A stretch of 64,000 bases of DNA. It comes from Plantibacter sp050587525 (GTDB lineage Bacteria; Actinomycetota; Actinomycetes; Actinomycetales; Microbacteriaceae). A program made the translations under genes and the position numbers. Shown here in pieces: positions 42,888-52,600 of the stretch (the first letter of the stretch is position 1; each line of letters begins with the position of its first letter). The stretch is from contig NZ_JBOBFT010000001.1 in assembly GCF_050587525.1 (NCBI RefSeq), positions 434,001-498,000 on the forward strand. Direction: 5' to 3'. The notes beneath the pieces were generated by a model that saw only the letters and a list, made by a program, of their open reading frames with translations, made no database searches and was not told the DNA's origin.

Positions 42888-44561
42888 AGAGGCGACCGGG
42901 CGATGCCGGAGGGCGCGTCCGGGCGTCGCCGCGGTACGGACGCCGTTCGCGATGACGGGCACGCCACCGACGAACACCCACGGAATACCGGCCGCCTGTT
43001 GGCGAGGTTCGGCGAACGTCGCACGATCGGCAACGGTTGACGGGTCGAACAGCACGAGGTCCGCGACTGCACCGACGCGCAGGACCCCACGATCGGCCAG
43101 GCCGAGACGCGCGGCCGGACGCGACGTGAAGTGCGCCACGGCGTCCTCCAGCCCGAGCACCCCCTCCTCGCGGACGTAGTGCCCGAGGAACCGCGGGAAC
43201 GTGCCCCACGAACGCGGATGCGGCTTCGCGCCGACGAGGATGCCGTCACTGCCGCCCGTGTGCCGAGGGTGGTCCATCATCGTCCGCACGTTCGCCTCGT
43301 CGCCCACGTGCTGCAGGATGCCCGTCGCCAGGCGGTCCTGCTGGAGGATCGCGAAGAAGACACCGGTCGGATCGTCGATGGGCCACGACGACGCGACCGA
43401 TGCAGAGACGCCAGCAGGCACGGAAGCGGCGAGGTCCGCGATGGTCCGACCCACGATGCCGGCGAGCGCAGGAGTCTGCACGCCGGAGATCTCGATCGTC
43501 GCCCAGTCGGTCACGACGCCGTGGCAGCCGTCGGTGCCGGTGACCTCGAGTTCGTGCCGGACGAGCGCCTGGATCGCGGGGTCGCGGAGGCGTTCGAGGG
43601 TCGCGTCGGGCCCGTCGGCGGCAGCCCAGCTGGGCAGCAGCGCGGAGAGCGTCGTGGAGCCGGGGAGGTAGGGGTAGGTGTCGAAGGTGATGTCGATGCC
43701 GTCGGCGGCCGCGTCATCGATCAACCGCACGAGTTCCGCCGCGCGGCCGGCATTGACCCCGAAGTTCATGGTCGCGTGCGTGAGGTGGAGGGCCGCGCCC
43801 GAACGGCGACTGACCTCCACCATCTCCGCGTACGCCTCGAGCGCGCCGCGACCGTACGAGCGCTGATGCGGCGCGTAGAAGCCGTCGAACTCGGCGACCG
43901 TCTCGCACAGCGCGACGAGCTCGGCCGTGTCGGCGAACATCCCGGGCACGTAGGTGAGCCCGGACGACATGCCGAACGCGCCCTCTCGCATCCCATCGGC
44001 GACGAGGCCGCGCATCCGTTCGATCTCGTCCGGCGTCGCGGCCCGATCCTCGTTGCCGACGACCGCCATCCGCACACTGCCCTGCGGCACGAGGTACGCG
44101 ACGTTGAGCGCGGCCCCGCGGTCGATGCGGTCGAGGTACTCGCCGACGCTCCGCCACGCGAAGTCGACATCGTCCGGAGCGCCGTTCCATCCGGTGATCT
44201 GGCGGCGGAGGACCGCCATCGTCTCGTCCGTCGTCGGCGCGTAGGACAGCCCGTCCTGCCCGAGGACCTCGGTCGTGATCCCCTGTGAGACCTTGGCGAT
44301 GTGGGCGGGATCACGCAGAACGGCGAGGTCCGAGTGGGCGTGCATGTCGATGAACCCGGGCGCGATCGCGAGACCGGCCGCGTCGAGCACGAGGATGTCG
44401 GCACCGGCGGCACGCGCGTCGGCACGCTCCACCGGCACGTCGATCCGGCCTCCGATCGCGGTGATGCGCCCGTCCTCCACGAGCACGTCGCCCACGGTGC
44501 TCGGCGCGCCCGTGCCGTCGATGATGCTGGCGTCGCGGATGAGCACCGTGTGCGTGGTCAT
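42885..44561 (-). CDS. N-acyl-D-amino-acid deacylase (D-aminoacylase) family amidohydrolase
   Basis: 558-residue metal-dependent amidohydrolase. GFIDMHAHSDL carries His74 and His76; further ligands are expected around APHQRSYG and LHLTHATMNFG, and the C-terminal composite domain GVLRVGAVADLVLFDP is standard. Odd feature: where classic D-aminoacylases have a metal-bridging Cys (GNCGFS), this protein has Asp103 (GQDGLSYAP), so it belongs to a divergent subgroup. It ends the minus-strand operon after a D-amino-acid deaminase and KDPG aldolase, and overlaps the latter by 4 bp. The context suggests deacetylation of N-acetyl-D-glucosaminate or another N-acyl-D-amino acid; substrate not proven. Confidence 0.9.
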   Translation of the reverse strand: MTTHTVLIRDASIIDGTGAPSTVGDVLVEDGRITAIGGRIDVPVERADARAAGADILVLDAAGLAIAPGFIDMHAHSDLAVLRDPAHIAKVSQGITTEVLGQDGLSYAPTTDETMAVLRRQITGWNGAPDDVDFAWRSVGEYLDRIDRGAALNVAYLVPQGSVRMAVVGNEDRAATPDEIERMRGLVADGMREGAFGMSSGLTYVPGMFADTAELVALCETVAEFDGFYAPHQRSYGRGALEAYAEMVEVSRRSGAALHLTHATMNFGVNAGRAAELVRLIDDAAADGIDITFDTYPYLPGSTTLSALLPSWAAADGPDATLERLRDPAIQALVRHELEVTGTDGCHGVVTDWATIEISGVQTPALAGIVGRTIADLAASVPAGVSASVASSWPIDDPTGVFFAILQQDRLATGILQHVGDEANVRTMMDHPRHTGGSDGILVGAKPHPRSWGTFPRFLGHYVREEGVLGLEDAVAHFTSRPAARLGLADRGVLRVGAVADLVLFDPSTVADRATFAEPRQQAAGIPWVFVGGVPVIANGVRTAATPGRALRHRPVAS

Positions 44562-45238
44562 CGTGCTGTCGAACCGGTCCCGACGGACCGCCCCGTCCCG
44601 ACGGCCTGTTCTGACCCCAGCGCCGCAGCGGTGAACTCGGCGGCGGCGGCGCGGATGCCGTCCCAGTCCGCGGCGGCGACCGCTGCGGCCCCGACGACAC
44701 TGGACCCGGCCGTCACGGCGGAGGCGCCGGCATCGATGTACTCACGGGCGTTGCCGGCGTGCAGGCCTCCCGACGGGACGAGTGTGACGTTCGGGAACGG
44801 CCCGCGCAGGTCCTTCAGGAACCCGGATCCCATCGTGCCGGCGGGGAAGATCTTGACGGCCTCAGAACCGAGGTCGAGTGCCTGCATGAGTTCACTCGGC
44901 GTCATCGCACCGAGGAGGAACGGGATCCCGGCGGCCGTAGCGACATCAGCGACCGCGGCGCTCAGGCCAGGCGTCACGATGAACTGGGCGCCTGCGTCGA
45001 TGGCGCGGCGGGCGGTGTCCGCATCGGTCACGGTCCCCGCTCCGATGATCGCGCCGTGCTCGGACGCAGCATCGGCCGCTTCCCGGATGAGCGCTTCGAC
45101 GCCGGGCGTCGTGAAGGTGAACTCGACGCTGCGGATGCCGCCCTCGGCGAGCGCCCGGCAGAGCTCCACCGGGCTGGGGATCTGCGGGACGCGCACGACG
45201 GCGATCGCGCGGTCTTCGTACAGTTCGCTGAGGGTCAC
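44558..45238 (-). CDS. eda: KDPG/KHG aldolase (Entner-Doudoroff type)
   Basis: 226-residue class I aldolase cleaving 2-keto-3-deoxy-6-phosphogluconate into pyruvate and glyceraldehyde-3-phosphate. The Schiff-base Lys129 is in AVKIFPAGTMG, the catalytic Glu39 in SVEFTFTTPG, and GAGTVTD and TPGLS form the phosphate and product site. GTG start with AGGAG 6-7 nt upstream; the reading frame extends upstream into a repetitive Pro-rich region that I exclude. 142 bp separate it from the upstream deaminase, filled with GGAGCGGG-type repeats, and it overlaps the downstream gene. Confidence 0.94.
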   Translation of the reverse strand: MTLSELYEDRAIAVVRVPQIPSPVELCRALAEGGIRSVEFTFTTPGVEALIREAADAASEHGAIIGAGTVTDADTARRAIDAGAQFIVTPGLSAAVADVATAAGIPFLLGAMTPSELMQALDLGSEAVKIFPAGTMGSGFLKDLRGPFPNVTLVPSGGLHAGNAREYIDAGASAVTAGSSVVGAAAVAAADWDGIRAAAAEFTAAALGSEQAVGTGRSVGTGSTAR

Positions 45239-45380
45239 GGTGTTCTCCTGGTTTCCAGCCCGATGCGATGGGGCGGACGGTTGGCGGGGCGGTCGGGGTG
45301 GAGCGGGCGAGGCGGGATGGAGCGGGTCGGGTCGACGGAGCGGGTTGCCGGGATGGAGCGGGCGGTCGGGCACGACCCCG

Positions 45381-46682
45381 CTAGCCGAAGGTGGTCGTGA
45401 GCGCGTCGACCGCGCTCGGCGACGGCAGGCGGACGTCGTCGATCACGATGAGCGCACGCCACTTGTCGAACGTCGTGCAGGGGTGCGAGAGGCCGAGGCG
45501 GACGACATCGCCCACCTGGAGCTCGCTGTCGGCGGGGAGGGCGACGAAGCTGTGCTGGTCGTTCATCGCCGTGATGGTCGCGCCGTCGAGGGGTTCGAGG
45601 TCAGCGCTGCCGAAGCGGCGGAAGCCCTGCACCTCCGGCAGTCCTTCGTCGAACGGGAAGTCGCGCTTGCCTCCGTCGACGAGGGCGAGCCCCGGTTCTG
45701 GACGCGAGACGACGGTCGCCCAGCCGTGGATCGCGGACCGGAATTCGCCTCTGCCGTCGCGGCCGAGCGGCGTGATCCCGCGGTAGAAGCCGTCGTCGTG
45801 GGTGATGTACGCGCCGGAGCGGAGGATGACGTCGGTTGCGATGCCACGTGCGCCGGCCAGGTCGCGGCGGGGTGCGAGGACCTCCGCGACGACGTCGAAG
45901 TACGCGCTGCCGCCGGCTGTGACGATGACGGTTCCGACGCGCTGGTCGTAGAGTCCCTCGGCACGGAGGGTGTCGTCGAAGTCGCCGAGTGCGATGAGGT
46001 ACTCGCGGACGATCTGGAGGGATGCGTCGTCGCCGTGGTGCGCGAGGGCTCCCTCGTAGCCGCTGACGCCGGCCAGCGCGAGCGACGGCCGGGCAGCGAC
46101 GGCCCGAGCGATCTCGAGAGCCGCTTCCTGGGTGCGGGCGCCGGTCCGTCCGCCGGTCGCGCCGAGCTCGACGAGCACGTGGAGCGGGCGGCGGTGTGCG
46201 CCGGCCTCCAGCACGGACGCCGTGATCTCGACCGCACGGAGGGAGTCCGCCCACACGACGATCTCGGCGTCACCTGCGTCGAGCGCTGCGCCGACGAGCC
46301 GCAGGTACTCGGGCTGGACGAGCGCATTCGCGAGCATGATGCGCGGGATGCCCCAGTCGAGCGCGATGCTCAGCTGCCACGGCGTCGCGACCGTGATCCC
46401 CCACGCGCCCGCATCGAGCTGCCGCTGCCAGAGCGCGCGGTTCATCGTCGTCTTGCCGTGGGGCGCGATGCCGACGCCCGCCTGCGCGCACCAGGCCCGC
46501 ATCGTCTCCACGTTGTCCGTCACGGCGGCGCGGTCGACGGTCACGAGCGGCGTCGTGAAGGTCGCGAGCGCCGGCTGCTCGGCGAGGAACTCGGCCGCGT
46601 CGCGCGCGAAGGCGACCGGAGGGAAGCCTTTGAGGGATCCGCCGGTGACGCCGAGGGCTGCTGCATCGAATGCTTCGGTCAT
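45381..46682 (-). CDS. PLP-dependent D-amino-acid deaminase (D-serine dehydratase / D-threonine aldolase-like)
   Basis: 433 residues, fold type III. The PLP Lys is Lys77 in APHGKTTMNRALWQ; the C-terminal domain carries the metal site seen in eukaryotic D-serine dehydratase, with HPCTTFDKW and an upstream NDQHSFV. Such enzymes eliminate water and release ammonia from D-amino acids with a 3-hydroxyl. D-glucosaminate is such a compound and its product would be 2-keto-3-deoxygluconate, the substrate of the kinase encoded divergently. D-serine is the main alternative. Start ATG 46682 with GAGGAG 4 bp upstream; a longer frame to 46763 would run into the operator region. Confidence 0.9.
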   Translation of the reverse strand: MTEAFDAAALGVTGGSLKGFPPVAFARDAAEFLAEQPALATFTTPLVTVDRAAVTDNVETMRAWCAQAGVGIAPHGKTTMNRALWQRQLDAGAWGITVATPWQLSIALDWGIPRIMLANALVQPEYLRLVGAALDAGDAEIVVWADSLRAVEITASVLEAGAHRRPLHVLVELGATGGRTGARTQEAALEIARAVAARPSLALAGVSGYEGALAHHGDDASLQIVREYLIALGDFDDTLRAEGLYDQRVGTVIVTAGGSAYFDVVAEVLAPRRDLAGARGIATDVILRSGAYITHDDGFYRGITPLGRDGRGEFRSAIHGWATVVSRPEPGLALVDGGKRDFPFDEGLPEVQGFRRFGSADLEPLDGATITAMNDQHSFVALPADSELQVGDVVRLGLSHPCTTFDKWRALIVIDDVRLPSPSAVDALTTTFG

Positions 46683-46763
46683 GATCTCCTCGAGCTGGTC
46701 CTCGGGCCGGGTCGCCCTCGGTGAACGGGACCCCTCCGTGGGTTCGGGGACCGATTCACGCAT

Positions 46764-46816
46764 GTTGCGCTATTCGCAACGCATGTTGCGCTTGATGCTA
46801 CGTATGTTCTAGCATC
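46764..46816. promoter_or_regulatory. Divergent control region with palindromic operators
   Basis: GTTGCG-CTATT-CGCAAC (46764-46780) is an odd-spaced palindrome of the kind bound by IclR-family proteins; GCATGTTGCGC repeats directly after it; GATGCTA-N9-TAGCATC (46794-46816) is a second palindrome that includes a -10-like TATGTT for the plus strand. The linked IclR gene is the natural binder. Confidence 0.75.
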
Positions 46817-46880
46817 GTGGGCGGAAGCCGTCAACCTGCCGGCGACCGGAGCGCGACGGACTCGCGCCGCAGAACGACAG

Positions 46881-48023
46881 GTGAGTACAGTGCCGTCCAC
46901 CCCCGCTCAGCCGACACACGTCGCCACCGTGAGCACCATCGGGGAAGCCATGGTCGTGCTCCTCCCCGAAGGCCAACGGCCCCTCGTCGAGACGCGCCGC
47001 TTCGACACGGCCATCGGCGGCGCCGAATTCAACGTCGCCTCCAGCCTGGCACGCCTCGGCGCCCCCGCACACTGGTTGTCGAGACTCGGCGATGACGGCT
47101 TCGGCGAGTACATCCTCGAAGTCGCCAGAGAGGCCGGAGTCGCCGTCGACGCCGTCGAGATCGATGCGGCCCGCTCCACCGGGATCTACGTGAAGGAGAC
47201 CGTCACCGACGCGGACGGCTCCCGCAGCCCGCGCATGCACTACTACCGGACCGGCTCCGCGGCGTCGGTCATCACCAGCGGGTACTTCGATCGGGCGGAG
47301 TCACGCGCCGTCTTCGCCGCCTCGGCGATCGTCCACACCTCCGGCATCACCCCTGCGCTCTCCGACGACACCGCCGAAGCCGTCCGGGACCTCCGCGCGC
47401 ACCTCGCCCCGCAGAGTTCCCTGAGCGTCGACCTCAACTACCGCCCGCGACTCTGGACGGACCAGTCCACGGATCCCCTCCTCCGTCTCATCGGACAGGC
47501 CGACCTCCTCTTCCTCGGCGTCGACGAATCCGAGGCGTTCTTCGGACACGCCGACGCCGCACGCCTGTTCGCCGACTACCCGCGACTCACCCGCATCGTC
47601 TTCAAGAACGATGCGACGAGCGCGATCACCGTCCACCGGGACGGCCCGACCCACGAGGTGCCGTGCCTCACGGTCGACGTCGTCGAGACGGTCGGAGCGG
47701 GCGATGCGTTCGCGGCCGGCTACCTCTACGGGGTGGCGGCGGGGCTCGACGACGTGGCGGCAACTCGTATCGGCCATGCGACCGCCGCCAGCACCCTCAT
47801 CTGCCACGGCGACCGTCCGGACCACGTCCCGGCCCCCCACGAGCTGCGGACCGTCATCGCCGCCTCCGACGACGAGTGGGCGGGATGGCGCGTGTCCGCG
47901 GACCGACCGTTCCCGTGGGCCGCGGGCGGGGCAGGCGAGGCCGACGGCAGCGTCCGGGGATCCAACGACGGCGCCGCCGGACGCGGGACAATCGCGGTGG
48001 AGCAGAGGACAATGGGCGCATGA
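46881..48023 (+). CDS. kdgK: 2-keto-3-deoxygluconate kinase (PfkB family)
   Basis: 380-residue sugar kinase of the PfkB/ribokinase fold. STIGEAMVVLLP and GGAEFNVASSLARLG are the N-terminal signature; HYYRTGSAASVI closely follows the YYRxGSAAS pattern of KDG kinases, and VETVGAGDAFAAGY carries the catalytic Asp. The last 60 residues are low-complexity (GAGEADGSVRGSNDG). GTG start, no clear ribosome binding site. It is coupled to the IclR gene by a 4-bp overlap and faces the deaminase operon across the palindromes. Confidence 0.93.
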   Translation: MSTVPSTPAQPTHVATVSTIGEAMVVLLPEGQRPLVETRRFDTAIGGAEFNVASSLARLGAPAHWLSRLGDDGFGEYILEVAREAGVAVDAVEIDAARSTGIYVKETVTDADGSRSPRMHYYRTGSAASVITSGYFDRAESRAVFAASAIVHTSGITPALSDDTAEAVRDLRAHLAPQSSLSVDLNYRPRLWTDQSTDPLLRLIGQADLLFLGVDESEAFFGHADAARLFADYPRLTRIVFKNDATSAITVHRDGPTHEVPCLTVDVVETVGAGDAFAAGYLYGVAAGLDDVAATRIGHATAASTLICHGDRPDHVPAPHELRTVIAASDDEWAGWRVSADRPFPWAAGGAGEADGSVRGSNDGAAGRGTIAVEQRTMGA

Positions 48024-48847
48024 GCCAGTCCCTCTCTCGCGCCCTCGACCTCCTCGGCGAGATCGTCTCGGGCAACAACTCGCTCGACGGCATGTCGACG
48101 GTCGCCGGCGTGCACAAGACCACGGTCCTGCGTCTGCTCAACACGCTCGAGGAGCACGGCTTCGTGACGCGCGACGGCTCGTTCCGCTACCACCTCGGGC
48201 GCGCGATGTTCGACCTGACGCAGACGGCGCTCGAGGACCAGGACGTCCGCCGGGTCGCCTCACCACACCTCCGTGCGCTCGGCGGGACGACCGGCCAGAC
48301 CGTGCACCTCGCCGCCTACGACGGCGGGTCCGTCTTCTACATCGACAAGGTCGAGTCCCGTCAGCCGTTGCGCATGTACTCGCGCGTCGGGCTCCCCGCA
48401 TCGCTCTACGCGACGGGTGTGGCCAAGGTCCTGCTCGGCGGGCTCGATCCGGTCGAGCGTCGGCGCATCGTCGACGGCATCACCTTCGAGGCGTACACGG
48501 AGAAGACGATCGTGACCGCCGAGGACCTCCTCGCCGAGATCGATCGCTCCGCAGCACGCGGATGGGCGGAGGACCACGAGGAGCACGAGAGCTTCATGAA
48601 CTGCATCGCCGCTCCCGTGTTCGGGCCGGACGGGCGCATCGCTGCAGCCGTGTCGATCTCCGTGCCGACCGCTGTCCTCCCCCACAGCGGCGTACGTGCG
48701 CTCCTGCCGCAACTGTTGGAGGCGACCGCGGCGATCTCCGCCGACCTCGGGTACTCGCCTGCGCCCGTCGCGTCGCCCACCCCGCTCGCGTCGCCCAACC
48801 CGCTGGCGTCGCCCACCCGTGCCGCATCGCCGACTTCCGCCCACTGA
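48020..48847 (+). CDS. IclR family transcriptional regulator
   Basis: 275 residues. Winged HTH in about residues 1-65 (LDGMSTVAGVHKTTVLRLL is the recognition region) and the IclR effector domain at about 75-250 (VGLPASLYATGVAKVLL and ESFMNCIAAPVFGPDG). It overlaps kdgK by 4 bp, so it is controlled with it and probably binds the palindromes at 46764-46816. The likely effector is KDG, KDPG or the substrate. Odd: the tail from about residue 250 is a repeat of (L/V)ASP(T/N)P encoded by an 18-bp tandem repeat, and the stop codon lies in a family A-like CACTGAGCC sequence. Confidence 0.94.
   Translation: MSQSLSRALDLLGEIVSGNNSLDGMSTVAGVHKTTVLRLLNTLEEHGFVTRDGSFRYHLGRAMFDLTQTALEDQDVRRVASPHLRALGGTTGQTVHLAAYDGGSVFYIDKVESRQPLRMYSRVGLPASLYATGVAKVLLGGLDPVERRRIVDGITFEAYTEKTIVTAEDLLAEIDRSAARGWAEDHEEHESFMNCIAAPVFGPDGRIAAAVSISVPTAVLPHSGVRALLPQLLEATAAISADLGYSPAPVASPTPLASPNPLASPTRAASPTSAH
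48769..48836 (+). repeat. 18-bp tandem repeat in the end of the IclR gene
   Basis: About four degenerate copies of GCGTCGCCCACCCCGCTC, in frame, encode ASPTPL-like hexapeptides at the protein's C-terminus. Confidence 0.88.
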
Positions 48848-48949
48848 GCCCGTACCCGGTCACTGAGCCTGTCGCCCTTCGACAAGCTCAGGAACCGGCT
48901 CCCAGAGCTTCATCACCCGGACACTGAGCCTGTCGAAGTGCCCTTCGAC
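48843..48949. repeat. Family A repeat cluster
   Basis: GGTCACTGAGCCTGTCGCCC, the inverted CCCTTCGACAAGCTCAGG, then GGACACTGAGCCTGTCGAAG and CCCTTCGACTC. It separates the IclR gene from ridA. Confidence 0.88.
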
Positions 48950-49021
48950 TCACCCAGGGTCCGGCCCGCACCTGCATCACGACCCAGATCCATCGCAACC
49001 CAACGTCCCGAAAGGACCCCC

Positions 49022-49426
49022 ATGTCAGAACGTATCGCCATCTCGACGACCGACGCCCCGGCCCCCGCCCACACCTTCTCGCAGGGCGTGCGCAAGGGTT
49101 CGTTCGTGCAGGTCTCCGGTCAGGGCCCGGTCGACCCGGCGACCAACGAGTACCTCTTCCCCGGTGACGTCGCGGCGCAGACCACGCGCACGCTGCAGAA
49201 CGTCGAGGCGATCCTGAAGGCCGGCGGCGCGACGTTCGACGACGTCATGATGCTGCGCGTGTACCTCACGAAGCGCGAGGACTTCCCGATCATGAACGAC
49301 GCGTACGGCGAGTTCGTCTCCGCGCGCGTCACCTCCGGCGTGCTGCCTTCGCGTACCACGGTCTTCACGGGCCTGCCGCGTGAGGAGATGCTCGTCGAGA
49401 TCGACGCGATCGCCATCGTCGACTAG
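49022..49426 (+). CDS. RidA family enamine/imine deaminase
   Basis: 134-residue trimer-forming protein. Arg111 in LPSRTTVFTG corresponds to the essential Arg of RidA, and VQVSGQGPVDPATNEY and EIDAIAIV are family blocks. RidA hydrolyses reactive enamine/imine intermediates released by PLP-dependent dehydratases, which matches the D-amino-acid deaminase in the same cassette. AAAGGA precedes the ATG. It is probably the last gene of the kdgK-iclR unit although a family A cluster intervenes. Confidence 0.94.
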   Translation: MSERIAISTTDAPAPAHTFSQGVRKGSFVQVSGQGPVDPATNEYLFPGDVAAQTTRTLQNVEAILKAGGATFDDVMMLRVYLTKREDFPIMNDAYGEFVSARVTSGVLPSRTTVFTGLPREEMLVEIDAIAIVD

Positions 49427-49457
49427 TCCTCTCCGCCCCTCCCTCCTCCACCTGCCT

Positions 49458-49554
49458 GTTCACAATTCCGGAGAAGGTGTGACAGGAGTGACGAAGGAAG
49501 CGCTTACCGGCGCGACCAAGCGCTTTCCGGTGGAAGAGTTCCGGAATTGTGCAC
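49458..49554. repeat. Family D palindrome between convergent genes
   Basis: GTTCACAATTCCGG and CCGGAATTGTGCAC outer arms; the inner GTGTGACAGGAGTGACGA is conserved, but the central part (GGAAGCGCTTACCGG) is replaced relative to the other copies and carries its own inverted repeat AAGCGCTT-N-AAGCGCTT. Confidence 0.92.
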
Positions 49555-49581
49555 CACCCAGGGGCGGTGGAGCAGGAGCGC

Positions 49582-49617
49582 GAGAGGCCCGGCACTCGAA
49601 TGAGTGCCGGGCCTCTC
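49582..49617. terminator. Bidirectional hairpin terminator, ridA/adhesin gene
   Basis: A perfect 16-bp stem (GAGAGGCCCGGCACTC) with a GAAT loop lies 42 bp beyond the stop codon of the large surface-protein gene. Confidence 0.88.
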
Positions 49618-49659
49618 CGCGTCAGCCTGGCCGGTCAGCGACCGGCCTCCCCCACAGCC

Positions 49660-52600
49660 CTACGCGGAAGCCGACCGACGACGCAGCCACAGGGCAACGC
49701 CCAGCAGCAGCGCACCCAGCGCGGCGAGCCCGCCACCGAGCGTCCACGGCAGCATCGCGTCGACACCCGTGCTCGTCAGGCCACCGGACTTCGGCGGGAT
49801 CGGCGTGGGATCGAAGTCGTTCACGACCGTGATCGCCACGGCCTCACCGGACGCGACCGTCACGGAACCGACCTGGGCGTCGCCCGCGTTCGGCGTGATC
49901 GTCGTCCGCGCGGCACCGCCCTTCGCCGTCTCCACGAGCTCGCACTCGGCGCCGACCGGCAGCTGCTCGAACGTCGCCGTCAGCCCATCGGCCTTCGACA
50001 GCTTCCGCTCGCCGCCGCCGGGGACGACGACCGAGACCCGCTCGCCGTCGATGTCCGCAGCACACGTCAGCAGGACGGTGAACGTCTTGTCGGCGTTGTC
50101 GCCGGCGCCGAGGCCGATGATCTGCTTCGTGACCGTGATCGAACCGACCGCGAAGGTGTTCGTGAGCGAGACCGTGACGGTGTCGCCGGCCGCGACCGCG
50201 AGGTCGATGCCGTCGGTGCCGATGCCGGTCACCGCGTTCTCGCCGTCGCCGGAGGAGATGACGGAGGTCGTCGCTCCACCGGTCTCCGACTCGAGGATGC
50301 GGCACTCGGCGCGGGCCGGGAGGCCCTCGTAGTCGGCGGCGTAGCCGTTCTCGGCGGTGAGGGCGCGTGTGGCGCCGCCCGGCACGTCGAACGCGACCGA
50401 TTCGCCATCGATGTCACGCACACAGCTGAGGGCGACCTGGAAGGGGCCGGCGCCGTACAGCTCCGCACCCTCACCGTCGATCGTCTTCTGCACGTGCAGT
50501 GCGCCGAGGAGGAACTCGTTGACCACGGAGACCTCCGCGGTCGTGCCGTCGCCGACCGTCACCGTTCCCGGCGTCACGGTCGAACCGTCCGCGCCACCGG
50601 TCTTCGTCTCGGTCACCTCGCACGTGGCATCGGCCGCGATGTGCTCGATGGTCGCGGTGAGCGAGGCTTCGCCGCCCAGGACGACATCGCCGTCCCAGAC
50701 GATGCGCGTGCCGCTCGGGTCGGTGAGCGTGCAGGTCGCGTGGACCGTGAACGGCCCTGTGCCCCACGCCTCCGCCCCGTCACCTGTGAGGGTCTTCGCG
50801 ATCTCGACCGAGCCGTCGGCGAAACGGTTCTCGATGACGGCGCCGTTGGTCGCGTCCCCGTCCTCGTCGTCGGCGGCCAGCTGGATCGATGCGACGGTGC
50901 CGTCGACGACCGCGGCCGGAGCCGGAGCCGGAGCCGGAGCCGCGAGCTTGTCGAGTTCCGGCTCGCCGCCCGTGTCCGTGCCGGTCGTCGTGATGCTCGT
51001 CGACACGGCGCCCTTCGCGTCGGTCTCGGTGATCGTGCAGGCGGCACGTGCCGGCAGACCGGTCAGCGTGACGCTCTCACCGTCGGCGAGGGTGAGGGCC
51101 ATCGGGTCCTCAGCGGAGAACCCGTCTGCGTAGACGTCCTTGCCGAGGAACGTGCAGCTGACGGCCACATCGAAGGGACCGTAGGAGACGGGCGTTCCGG
51201 AAGCGTCCACCGCGCCGGACACGACGCGCTTCGTCAGCTCGAGGCCGGCGAGCGAGTACACGTTCGTCAGGATGACGACGGGAACGGTCTGCTCCTCGGA
51301 GACGATCGTGACGGTGTTCGCCGTCTCCGACGTCTGTCCGTTGTCGTCTTCGGAGATCGTGCACTCGGCGCCCCACGGGAGGTTCGGGACCGTCGTCGGC
51401 GTTCCGTCACCGAGGAGCGTGATCGGGACCGGCGGGATGTCCTCGCCCGCCGAGACGCAGGTCACGTGACCCGTGTAGCTGGCCGGCGCGTAGCGATCCG
51501 CTCCGGCACCGGTCAGTTCCTTGACGGCCTGCAGGGGTCCCGTGGCGAGCGAGACGCCCACCTTGTTGCCCTCGGTCGTCGGCGTCGTGCCGAGCGTGGT
51601 GCCGTTGACGGTGCGTCCGGCGACGGCGATCGTGTTCCACGCCACCGTGTTGGTTCCGGCCGTCGGCGAGTACGCGGGCGTCTTCGTGGTCAGGTCGATC
51701 TTGACCACGCCGGCGGGCTGGATGGGCGTCGCGAAGTCCACGACGAACTTGAGGCCCTTGACCGTGGCCGGATCGATGCCTGCGGCAGGATCCCAGATCG
51801 CCCACGACCCTGCGGCGCAGCCGGATCCCGTCGTGTTGAGGTCGGCCGTGCAGGGTGCCGCGGCGGTCGTGTAGTACGTCGTCAGCACGGAGCCGGCCGG
51901 GGCGCCTGCAAGCGCGACGGTGCCCTCGAACGTCGGCGTGAACTGCGAGCCGCGCGGGAGCGGGGTGCTCGCACCGGTGTCGCCGAGCGCGGGCAGCTTG
52001 TCGATGGCGACGAAGCGGTTCATCGGCAGCGTGCCGGTGTTCGTGAAGGTGTTGCGCCACACTTCGAGCCCGCCGGGTTTCGTGATGGGCACGCAACCAC
52101 CGGTGAAGAAGCCGGCGTCGTCGGGGACGCAGAGCTTCTGTCCACCGACGAAGTTGATGCCGAGTTCGTCGTCGACGGCCTTGACCGACTTGATGCCGCG
52201 GATGGCGCCGGCGAGCTGCACGGTCACCGTGGTGCTCGTGACGCACTCGCCCGTTGCCGGGTCGAGGGTGCCGGAGCACGCGTCCCACTCACGGTCCGCG
52301 ACGACGCCCATCGAGTTCGTCACCCGCGTGTTGGCGGTGAGGCCGGGGCGGAACATGAGCTGCACGGAGATCTTGTAGCTCTGTCCCACCTCGAGGACGC
52401 TGCCCGTGGGGAAGGAGAAGCGGATGCCGTCGGCCGCGGAATTGACCGTGGCCGTCACATCGGCGACCGAGGTCGGAAGCTGCGTGCCGTTCGGCTGCAG
52501 CGGCGGCGCGCCCGTCACCGCGTAGGAGAACGGCGACGATGCGGGGTCGGCAGCGGGATCGAAGATGAGCTGCGGTCCGCCGGCGTCGCGCGGCAGACGG

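Noticed and set aside
45239..45380. Upstream extension of the KDPG aldolase
   Set aside because: The added 45 residues are Pro/Arg repeats from GGAGCGGG-type DNA; the GTG at 45238 has a well-placed AGGAG and gives the normal family length.
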